The notes beneath the pieces are model-generated. The model was not told where the DNA came from. It saw only the letters and a list, made by a program, of their open reading frames with translations, and ran no database searches. A stretch of 64,000 bases of DNA from Heloderma charlesbogerti (Eukaryota > Chordata > Lepidosauria > Squamata > Helodermatidae), in the NCBI GenBank assembly GCA_026122225.1, contig JANEZZ010002354.1, positions 372,001 through 436,000 of the forward strand, read 5' to 3'. This document shows, piece by piece, positions 47,214-56,529 of the stretch (the first letter of the stretch is position 1; each line of letters opens with the position of its first letter). Made by a program: the position numbers and the translations under genes.

Positions 47214-48324
47214 ATGGAGAAAGCAAGAGAATTCCAGAAAAACGTCTATTTCTGCTTCATTGACTACGCTAAAGCCTTTAATTGTGTGGATCACAACAAA
47301 CTGTGGCAAATTCTTAAAGAGATGGGAGTACCAGACCACCTTACCTGTCTCCTGAGAAACCTGTACGAGGGTCAAGAAGCAACAGTAAGAACCGGACATG
47401 GAACAACCGATTGGTTCAAAATTGGGAAAGGAGTACGACAAGGCTGCATATTGTCGCCCTGCTTATTTAACTTATATGCAGAGTACATCTTGAGAAACGC
47501 CAGGTTGGATGAATCACAGGTCGGAATTAAGATTGCTGGGAGAATTATCAACAACCTCAGATACGCAGATGATACCACCCTCATGGCAGAAAGCGAAGAG
47601 GATCTAAACAAAGAGCCTCTTGTTGAGGGTGAAAGTGGAGATTGCAAAAGCTGGTTTGAAACTCAACATTAAAAAAACGAAGATCATGGCATCTGGCCCC
47701 ATCACTTCCTGGCATATAAAAGGGGAAGAAATGGATGCAGTGACAGATTTTATTTTCTTGGGCTCCAAGATCACTGCAGACGGTGACTGTAGCCATGAAA
47801 TTAAAAGACGCTTGCTCCTTGGGAGGAAAGCTATGGCACACCTAGACAGCATAGTAAGAAGCAGAGACATCACTTTGCCGACAAAGGTTCGTATCATCAA
47901 AGCTATGGTTTTCCCAGTAGCAACGTATGGCTGTGAGAGTTGGACTATAAGGAAGGCTGAGTGCCGAAGAATTGATGCTTTCAAACTGTGGTGCTGGAGA
48001 AGACTCTTATGAGTCCCCTGGACTGCAAGGAGGTCAAATCAGTCCATCCTAAAGGAAATCAACCCTGAGTGCTCATTGGAGGGACAGATACTGAAGCTGA
48101 AGCTCAAATATTTTGGCCACCTAATGTGAAGAGAAAACTCCCTGGAAAACACCCTGATGCTGGGAAAGACTGAAGGCAAAAGGAGAAGGGGAGAGCACAG
48201 GATGAGATGGCTAGATAGCATCACCGATGCAATGAATATGAACTTGAGCACACTCCGGGAGAGAGCGGAGGACAGGAAGGCCTGGCGTGCTATGGTCCAT
48301 GGGGTCACGAAGAGTCGGACATGA
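47214..48324 (+). pseudogene. BovB RT core and C-terminal part, frameshifted
   Basis: Frame 1 (to 47672) has FCFIDYAKAFNCVDH, VRQGCILSPCLFNLYAEYI and RYADDTTLMAES, with YADD at 47562-47573. An extra 4 bases near 47610 move the reading to the next frame, which continues LNIKKTKIMASG, FLGSKITADGDCSHEI and TYGCESWT. TGA codons at 48010 and 48127 replace Arg. The natural end is TGA at 48322-48324. Confidence 0.9.
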
Positions 48325-48384
48325 CTTAACGACTGAACAACAACAAGGACAGGTGGACAGGTGTGGCCAAAGGCCATACTGGTT

Positions 48385-48445
48385 GTCAATTAATGGGTGT
48401 TGCAGTCCAACACATCTGGAGGGCTCCATGCTGGGGAAGGTTGCA
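48385..48445. mobile_element. hAT-like MITE, right half
   Basis: TTGCAGTCCAACACATCTGG, AGGGCTCCATGCTGGGGAAG match the right half of the ~130-bp family. Confidence 0.6.
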
Positions 48446-48714
48446 ATAGAGGAATTCTAGTGAGCTTGGGACTTCTTCAGCCATGTCCATGTCCATTTTA
48501 TAGATCTACTCTTCCCTCCTTATCACAACCTCTCTCTACTTTTCCAGAAGTCCCAAACCTTATCCCTCTGTCTTTCATAACAAAAACTGACCATAAGATT
48601 TCAAATTCTGAAAACACTACAAAAGAAAATATGCACAGCTGCAAAAATACAGATGTTCTTGATTTGCATAATGTACTACAGCAGCAGAGTTTTGATTTTT
48701 ATACTTGGTATGTA

Positions 48715-48840
48715 TAAGGTATCAGGTTCAAGCCCTGAAATCTTCAGCTAGAAGAATCACAGGGGGTAGGTCTTAAAGAGCTTGGACCTGTCATAGATCT
48801 TGGAGAGCCATTTCCAACTTGGATGGACCAATATAAAAAA
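48715..48840 (+). mobile_element. tRNA-derived SINE fragment
   Basis: B-box GGTTCAAGCCC at 48725-48735, then CTTGGAGAGCC and GGATGGACCAATAT. Same SINE family as 18557 and 61020. Confidence 0.6.
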
Positions 48841-48984
48841 CACTAATAATGCTCAGATTCACATAGCAGTTGTCACAAAACAGCTCAAAAGAGTAGTACT
48901 GGCTATATACTGTTGACTTTTTAGTCAGTGCATTCTTTTTGTATACATTCACCCCTAACCTAGAACACCATGTATACTGCAGTG

Positions 48985-49130
48985 TGCCCAGAAAATCTGT
49001 CCAATGGTTCCCCCACTCACTTCAGTAGAAGTGGAAGCTCCTTTGGGCACATAAAGCCAACCCTTCCATTGAAGTGAATGGTGGGAACCCTTCAGGTAGG
49101 GGGTTCCACGTGCCCTTTGGTTCCCCTACA
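48985..49130. repeat. Palindromic repeat related to 15555
   Basis: TCCAATGGTTCCCCC, CACTTCAGTAGAAGTGGAAG and CATTGAAGTGAATGGTGGGAA are inverted arms. Confidence 0.45.
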
Positions 49131-49303
49131 TACATTTGTGTTCACTGAAATAAGGCAGTTTTGTTCACAGTAAGAAGGCACAAGCAGTAGCCTTAGTCCC
49201 TGACATCAATGAGTTAGTTATTTTTTTTATGTCCTGCCTTTTGGCTCTAAAGATCCTCTAATGTGTCTTGCAATATTTTTTTAAATGCTTATAAAGTTAA
49301 TGC

Positions 49304-51247
49304 AACAAAAAAGTCCCAAAGAAAAAGAAAACCAAGAAGGCAAAATGGCTGTCTGCTGAGACACTGGAAGCAGCCCAAGAAAGAAGGAAAGCAAAAGGCA
49401 ACAGTGATCGGGGGAGATATGCCCAATTAAATGCAAAATTCCAGAGGTTAGCCAGAAGAGATAAGGAATTATTTTTAAACAAGCAATGCGTGGAAGTGGA
49501 AGAAGATAATAGAATAGGAAGGACAAGAGACCTCTTCCAGAAAATTAGAAACATAGGAGGTAAATTCCAGGCAAAAATGGGTATGATCAAAAACAAAGAT
49601 GGCAAGGACCTAGCAGAAGCAGACGAGATCAAGAAAGGGTGGCAAGAATATATGGAAGATCTGTATAGGAAGGATAATAATATCGGGGATAGATTTGACA
49701 GTGTGATCAGTGAGCTAGTGCCAGACATCCTGAAGAGTGAGGTTGAATGGGCCTTAAGAAGCATTGCTAATAACAAGGCAGTAGGAGATGACGGTATCCC
49801 AGCTGAACTGTTTAAAATCTTGCAAGATGATGCTGTCAAGGTGATGCATGCCATATGCCAGCAAATTTGGAAAACATAAGAATGGCCAACAGATTGGAAA
49901 AAATCAATTTATAACCTCATACCAAAAAAGGGAAGCACCAAAGAATGTTCAAACTATCGAACAGTGGCACTTATTTCACATGCCAGTAAGGTAATGCGCA
50001 AGATCTTGCAAGGTAGACTCCAGCAATTCATGGAATGAGAATTGCCAGATGTACAAGCTGGGTTTAGAAAAGGCAGAGGAACTAGAGACCAAATTGCCAA
50101 TATCCGCTGGATAATGGAGAAAGCCAGGGAGTTTCAGAAAAACATCTATTTCTGTTTTATTGACTATTCTAAAGCCTTTGACTGTGTGGATCATAACAAC
50201 TTGTGGCAAGTTCTTGGTGGGAAGGGGATACCAAGTCATCTTGTCTGCCTCCTGAGGAATCTGTATAATGACCAAGTAGCAACGGTAAGAACAGACCATG
50301 GAACAACGGACTGGTTTAAGATTGGGAAAGGAGTATGGCAGGGTTGTATACTCTCACCCTACCCATTCAACCTGTACGCAGAACACATCATGCGACGTGC
50401 TGGGCTTGATGAAGCCAAGGCTGGAGTTAAAATCGCTGGAAGAAACATTAACAGTCTCCGATATGCAGATGATACCACTTTGATGGCTGAACGCGAGGAG
50501 GAGCTGAGGAACCTCATGACGAAGGTGAAAGAAGAAAGTGCAAAAGCTGGGTTGCAGTTAAACCTCAAAAAACCCAAGATTATGGCAACCAGCTTGATTG
50601 ATAACTGGCAAATAGAGGGAGAAAACGTGGAGGCAGTGACAAACTTTGTCTTTCTAGGCGCAAAGATTACTGCAGACACTGACTGCAGCCAGGAAATCAG
50701 AAGATGTTTACTTCTTGGGAGGAGAGCAATGACAAAACTGGATAAAATAGTTAAGAGCAGAGACATCACACTGACAACAAAGGTCCGCATAGTTAAAGCA
50801 ATGGTATTCCCCGTAGTAACCTATGGCTGCGAGAGCTGGACCATAAGGAAGGCTGAGCGAAGGAAGATAGATGCTTTTGAACTGAGGTGCTGGAGGAAAA
50901 TTCTGAGAGTGCCTTGGACTGCAAGAAGATCAAACCAGTCCATACTCCAGGAAATAAAGCCAGACTGCTCACTTGAGGGAATGATATTAAAGGCAAAACT
51001 GAAGTACTTTGGCCACATCATGAGAAGACAGGATACCCTGGAGACGATGCTGATGCTAGGGAAAGTGGAAGGCAAAAGGAAGAGAGGCCGACCAAGGGCA
51101 AGGTGGATGGATGATATTCTGGAGGTGACAGACTCGACCTTGGGGGAGCTGGGGGTGGCGACGGCTGACAGGAAGCTCTGGTGTGGGCTGGTCCATGAAG
51201 TCACGAAGAGTCGGAAGCGACTGACCGAATAAACAACAACAACAACA
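49304..51247 (+). mobile_element. Second RTE LINE lineage, 5'-truncated, with target duplication
   Basis: A 1944-bp insertion flanked by ATAAAGTTAATGC (49291-49303) and ATAAAGTTAACGC (51248-51260), 12/13. It carries the linker and full RT. Compared with the neighbouring BovB the protein is similar in order but clearly divergent, and the 3' end is different (AGTCGGAAGCGACTGACCGA, then CAA repeats). One frame runs through with only two stops: TAA at 49877 and TGA at 50036. Confidence 0.93.
50042..51232 (+). pseudogene. RTE reverse transcriptase, long open frame
   Basis: 396 codons open from just after a TGA to the natural stop. Motifs: QAGFRKGRGTRDQIANI, FCFIDYSKAFDCVDH, VWQGCILSPYPFNLYAEHI (the usual RQG Arg is Trp here), RYADDTTLMAE with YADD at 50462-50473, FLGAKITADTDCSQEI, TYGCESWTIRKAERRKID, RVPWTARRSNQSIL and a basic C-terminal KRKRGRPRARWMDD. 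In the same frame, 49490-49879 is a 129-codon upstream part. The 5' end including endonuclease is missing, so the copy is not autonomous. Confidence 0.92.
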
Positions 51248-51277
51248 ATAAAGTTAACGCACACACAGTCTTTAGCG

Positions 51278-51403
51278 TAGGGGTGGGCAGCCTCTGGCTC
51301 TCCAGAGGTTTTGGCCTACAACTTTCATCAACCCTAGACAGCATAGCCAGTGGTGAGGGATGATGGGCCAAAACAACTGGATGGCCACAATTTGCCATCC
51401 TTG
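51278..51403. mobile_element. hAT-like ~130-bp MITE with target duplication
   Basis: Ends TAGGGGTGGGCAGCCTC and TTTGCCATCCTTG are inverted. Flanks CTTTAGCG (51270-51277) and CTTTAGCA (51404-51411) match 7/8. It inserted only about 18 bp beyond the RTE duplication. Confidence 0.82.
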
Positions 51404-51411
51404 CTTTAGCA

Positions 51412-52899
51412 ACAACAACCACCCAGTAATATATGGCCCAGATGTATAGGCTCAATGAGGTGAGCCAACCTCAGGTTTATGTACTCCCCCGCACCACATC
51501 TATAGCCTTTTATAAGAAATTAGGCATTCATGCATAAGCATATATGCCAGTAGGCTCTGCTGGTATGATCCATACCATGACAAAAAGGGGTGGATGGATC
51601 AGGAGTAGATGGAGTCCTATTTTGCACAGCAGCAAAATGGGCTGTGGGAAGGATAGTTGAGTCTGAAGCTCACTCCTGTACCTCCTTTTGCATAACCTAC
51701 ATGTCTTAGATGTGCATAACCTATCCCCAAGACAAATGATGGAGGATTTTGCCTTGTAGAAAACTGTCCCTCATTAGATTATACCACTTAGGTAGATTAC
51801 TCTTCTATGTACAACGAGTTTGCAGTTTGTCTGGCTTAAAAGGAGTTTATCTATTGATGGTTTACTATCTAAAACTTTAAGCGTGGGAGAAAAACTGTAG
51901 TAATCAAGAGCACGGAATAACATTCTGTAACTGTAATTTTTGGTGAAAAATGTGATATGGGACATCTGTTACTGAGTTTTCAGATGTTTTCCTGCCTCCC
52001 CCCCAACTCCAAAAGAAGCTCTGATTTTGGTGGGGGTATGGCATGGGGGTAGGGTGGGTTTAACTTTTCTTCTCCACACTGATTTCCACCAGTGCAAATT
52101 ATCTCCCCAAAGTTTCTATAGGCCGCACAGTGGAAAACATAAAGGTTTTAGTATTTAAATAAAATATCTGTTTTAAAGCCAGGAACTCAAAACTGAACCA
52201 CAATGGATATGGAATGCAGGAAAATGGTGTGTTTATTGATACTTTGTTTTCCAGATGCCAATTCTGAACATTTTTAAAAGGGACAAGCAATGGTTTACAC
52301 AGATGTGCACCTTTCATAACCACTTTGGATTATAGATATCTGTATCCTAGAATGAAATGTAATGTGAGAATGACACTACATTTATGCATTCAAAGTGTTA
52401 TCCCAGAAGCATTTTTTTTCTCCCAAATTGAGATGCTTCCCTCCCTCAGCCTGTGTGAACTGTTTTTGTGAAAAGGCTGATGTATTCATCTTTCCTTGCA
52501 ATTGACAAATCTGATTTATAAGGCCTGCTAAATCCTAGATAGGCAAGGGAGTTGAACAGACACTGGAAATGGTTCCATTTCACTAACACCGTTGGATGAC
52601 CGACTAGGAAGAAGTAAGTGATACAACAATAGCCTGGATTCATCCACCCAAGAATTAAATATTAGCTACACTAGATAATGAGAATAAAAATGGAAATACA
52701 TAAAATATGAAAGAGCCATAAAGTATAGAACCAAGTATATCACCTTATATACTCTGGTTCTTAATCTATTTATTTATTTGGTTTATAAATCATACCGTCT
52801 GCCTACTAGGTACCCAGGATGATGTACAACAAAACATTAAAAGTTTCCTTTACAAATACGGTCTGCAATCCACTGAGGAAAACCATATGTTCCTATCTC
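51412..52899. other. Intron stretch, nothing recognised
   Basis: No repeat family or exon identified. Confidence 0.4.
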
Positions 52900-53000
52900 A
52901 CTTGCAGTGCAATCCTAGACATGTCTACTCTGAAGTGAGCCCCACTGAATTCAATGGGGCTTACTTCCAAGTAATTATGTACAGAATAGCAGCCTTTCAT
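52900..53000. repeat. TGCAATCCTA semi-palindromic repeat, near-complete
   Basis: AGTGCAATCCTAGACATGTC, TACTCTGAAGTGAGCCCCAC, GAATTCAATGGGGCTTACTT and TGTACAGAATAGCAGCC. It shows the inner palindrome around GAATTC. Confidence 0.75.
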
Positions 53001-53329
53001 TCTTAAATGTGGGTTTAAGTCATATAGATTAAACAAACAGCCCTGCTGTTCTTTTTGGAGTTCTATTTCATCTGTGCTGCAACATATATGAATTGGGGTG
53101 GAGGATATTAAATATTTTGACATTTGTGGCAAATGATTATGCTTGAGGATAGACACATGTAAATCCCCTTCCCTAACACATACAACTTTCCTGAATCAGA
53201 AGGGAGGAAATAACTTTTGCTTACATTTTAGTGTTTTCATTTTGTTGCACAACTGTGCCTCATGTATGTACACAACAAATTGATACACAACTCACACACA
53301 CACACAGATCACCCATTAAAGCCACTGAC

Positions 53330-53560
53330 CTGGTTCACATGATCACCACTTCCCACTGTAGCTTGTTTCTGTTGTTGTGGTCCGTTGATGGGTTATACGA
53401 GGGTTGTTTAACTCTCACATAACCCACTGTCCCTGGGTTCAGACAACATGACAAGCCATAGCTTGAATATTCATAATGGCCACACACATGTGCCTGCATC
53501 TGCTGCAGCCCACCATGGCTTAAATAAGCCAGACAATTGTGCAAACTTGCCCATTATATC
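53330..53560. repeat. GTTTAACCC/GTGCGAACCTGG dispersed repeat
   Basis: ACCTGGTTCACATGATCA, GAGGGTTGTTTAACTCTCA, CCTGGGTTCAGACAACATG and CCACCATGGCTTAAATAAG. Same family as 25280. Confidence 0.5.
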
Positions 53561-53564
53561 CCAG

Positions 53565-54615
53565 TATTGGAGATGTTCTATGGACCTCTGGCTATGAACC
53601 TAAGGCAGTTTGAGTTTGTTAACAGCTGTTGGTGGTTCCAAGATACTGTGAAAGAACCTTAGGATGGTGAGCTTCCTATGTTAAAGTAAAGACTTTCATG
53701 TGCCTGAAAGCAAGGAGTCCATAGGGACTCCTCTTGTACTTTAATGTGCAATGTGACTCTGATAGGTGTATATGAAGGATCTTAGTAAAACAGGTTCCAG
53801 AATACATCAAGTGCATATTCTTGGGGTTTTATCCTTGTTTCTTTAATATTTTATTTTAAAAATTTCATTGTGAATGTTACCTCATCAGAGGAAGCAGAAG
53901 AGGTTTAGGAAAATCCATTTAAATTATTTAAGGTGTAAAGCATATCAGGCTTCAATTATATTAAAAGATCAGCAATAAAGTATGCAGGAAGGAACTTTGA
54001 TGATGCTAAATATGGAAAATACTCCCTTTGCTCAAGGACTTCAGATCCAATTTCAACACCAAAGTACATGTCATTTTTGCTTTTGTACCAGTCACCTGGG
54101 CTGGGTGCTGATCAGGCAAGAATGCACAGCTACAGATTAAATGATATCTAATGGTCTGTCCCTGGTCCAGGTTTTCAGCCTGGCATGTGAAATTATAGGT
54201 AGTTTTAAAAAATTGCCATCCAAGACAGATCCAGTTGTGTGAATTAGGAATTTCATGCATTTAAGCATCTTAGTTCAGGTGAAAGGGATTCTCCCTGTGT
54301 GTTACAGGAAATTAGCATCTGAAGAAAAAAAATCTTTGGCTATGTTCCCAAAACAACTCCAGACTAGCCCAAAGGAAGACATCTGAACTACTGTGAACAA
54401 TATAGTAAGTGCTGTAGTGTGGCCTGGCGGGCTGCTCCAGATAAAAACCATGAAACTTTAACATGGAAAACATCTCACATACTGTAGGTAGCTCAAAGAC
54501 AGAAAATGGGCATGGCAATATTTAGATGTATATTATTATATTTTCAGACACAGCCATTATTTGTGAGAGTAGGCATGATATTGCCATATCATGGACACAG
54601 TCTGTATTCATCTTC
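53565..54615. other. Intron stretch, nothing recognised
   Basis: No repeat family or exon identified. Confidence 0.4.
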
Positions 54616-54623
54616 TGCTAAAT

Positions 54624-54902
54624 CAAGGGTGGGCAACCTGTATCCCTCAGCTTAATTTAAGAAGCCCCCTGCAAGCATTCAGTTTAGACCTCTGGCAAGA
54701 GTCCCTCCCACAGTAGCCCATGGGGGGGGGGAAGAGAAATGGCAGTGGGAGAAAGAGAGAAAGGGGACTTCAGGGAGACAGAAAAGCACCCCCCCCACAC
54801 ACACACACACACACTTTTGCCTCTGGCCCTGCCCACTCCCATGCCCAACAGATTTACCCCCAGGAATGTGGCCCTCTACAGAAAAGGGATCCCTCACCTC
54901 TG
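54624..54902. mobile_element. hAT-like element with perfect 8-bp duplication
   Basis: 279 bp, flanked by identical TGCTAAAT at 54616-54623 and 54903-54910. Ends CAAGGGTGGGC and CCCTCACCTCTG are weakly inverted. The interior holds a G-run, a C-run and (CA)n at about 54791-54813. Related at the ends to the ~130-bp family but with a different interior. Confidence 0.88.
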
Positions 54903-54910
54903 TGCTAAAT

Positions 54911-56334
54911 GGCTGTTGGGAGGATAACTAATGTCCTTTCCCTTTTTTTATCATTAGTTTCTCTTTTCAAATATGATTCTCCAGGAAGAGCTCCATGCAA
55001 GAGGAGCCCAGTTATTAACATTCTGCATCCAGGACCACAAGTCAGGGTATACATTTTATAAATAATGGTACAAGCCTGATGGGCCTTGGCTGTTTGTTTT
55101 GACAACACACCCTGTGAAATAAATGCCACTGTGGATGAGAGAGGGCGCAAGTGAAATCTGCACTATAACCGTTGGTATCCACTTTCCATTTGAATCACTT
55201 TGATGGAACAGTGACAGCAGTCACTTTGGAAATGCTTCCGAGAAGGTTTCGACACCTAACACATAAAACTACTCATTTCAGGAAACAGACAGAAACCTCA
55301 CCACCCTTCTGACCACCCTATTGTGCAGCTTATACCAAACAATATTGCTCATCCTTTGAGTAGATAATGCCAACATAGTGCCACAAGATTTCAATGCCAT
55401 GGAGTGACAACTCCCAGAAGCCCCTCTCGCCTCATCTCTGCATCTGACCAGCTGGACAGTGCAAAATGCTATCATCAGCACTGAGGAATTTGCTACTGTG
55501 GGATTAGAGAAGGTCAGCGGGTTAGCAACAATAGCTTGCTGAGCTGTTGCCTCAGTGGTTGGTTCATACTTGCTGATTGTTGGCCTGTAAGGAAAAGTTT
55601 TGACTGATGCTGCCAAACCATGGGTTATAATCCAGAGACATTAGGTAGGACAAGTCTCCACTGATCTCAATGGAGCCAAGGCACAGCTAACTTTCTCAAG
55701 ATTGTGCACTTTAGTTTTTATAAACTGGCTGTATTTTCCCTCTTCTATTCAATTTACAAAATAATCACCTGCAGGTAAAGCTCATACAGAGTACGCTTTC
55801 AGGAAATAATGGGTTTTATCCAGCAGCACACTAGCAGAAGTTCACTAGCATAATGGAACATATGCCCTCTCTTCTCCACCCAGTAGCAGCTACACACCAC
55901 CTGAAAATCTTCTCCAGAGGGTTTCCCAGCCCTCCAGAACAGTTTTTGAGGGCACACAAGGGACAGCGGAGGGGAAGAGGGGGAATTGCTCCATCAGCAG
56001 AATTACACCATTGGATCCAATCCAATATTAGCACATAAATCTGACTTTCAAGTTGAAAAGTAGCAAAAATACAAACAAACAAACCCAAATGGAACTCTTA
56101 CTATATATACAGAGTCCACCTTTTGACATGGCCTGCTAAGTAGACTTGTTCTTACAAATCATATAAGAAGTTCCATTAATATCATTCACAAAGTAAACTG
56201 TATCAAATGTAGAGTTTGCAGAGACAAGTGAAAAAGTAGGGTTTTTTTTCCTTTTTTTTTTTTTTAAAGAAAGGTTTCAATTATACACATGCATGGAGGG
56301 GGGGTCGGGGGAGAATAGGAAGATCCATGCGTAC
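54911..56334. other. Intron stretch before the homeodomain exon
   Basis: No repeat family recognised. A pyrimidine/T-run (56240-56265) lies just downstream of the exon's donor. On the minus strand these are the first bases of the big intron. Confidence 0.4.
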
Positions 56335-56529
56335 CTCAAAGTCATTTGCTTTATTGTAGTGCATGTTGAGGGCCCTGTACAGCTCACAGTCTCTGGTTAT
56401 AGACAGCTCTTCAGTGCTTGTTACCCCATCATTGATGGCTTGACGTGCATACTTCTCCATCTGAATGTAGTAGAACTCACGGAAATTGCTAAACCACTTG
56501 ATGAGCTGAGAGGTAATGCATCTGTTGAA
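56335..56529 (-). CDS. PROX1: PROX1 coding exon: homeodomain helix 3 and start of Prospero domain
   Basis: This 195-bp exon encodes 65 residues, [10 protein letters not shown] through HYNKANDFE. Residues 11-20 ([10 protein letters not shown]) form the DNA-recognition helix. The Asn and Arg of SNFR are the residues known from PROX1 mutant studies to be needed for DNA binding, and both are intact. The remainder (from about residue 30) enters the Prospero domain, which packs on the homeodomain and masks an export signal in Drosophila Prospero. On the minus strand the acceptor is TTTTAACAG and the donor GTACGC. Both ends are phase 0, so no codon is split. It lies 7.2 kb from the preceding exon and 51.7 kb from the last one. 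Confidence 0.97.

Larger units (their letters stand above)
45143..48344 (+). mobile_element. Full-length BovB (RTE) LINE with target duplication
   Basis: A 3202-bp element, the usual full length for BovB. Flanked by AAGGACAGATGG (45131-45142) and AAGGACAGGTGG (48345-48356), 11/12 identical. It has a 5' UTR, an endonuclease plus reverse-transcriptase ORF, a short 3' end (GTCGGACATGACTTAACG) and a CAA tail. The ORF is broken: frame change near 45555, TGA at 47076 and 47136, a 4-base insertion near 47610 that shifts frame, and TGA at 48010 and 48127. At least three of these look like CGA-to-TGA decay. Confidence 0.95.
4588..56334 (-). other. PROX1: PROX1 last intron (51.7 kb)
   Basis: The intron separates the two Prospero-domain exons. 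Donor GTACGC is at 56334 and acceptor CAG at 4590-4588 (minus strand). It holds most of the mobile elements in the window. No further PROX1 exon or other host gene was recognised in it on either strand. Confidence 0.93.
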
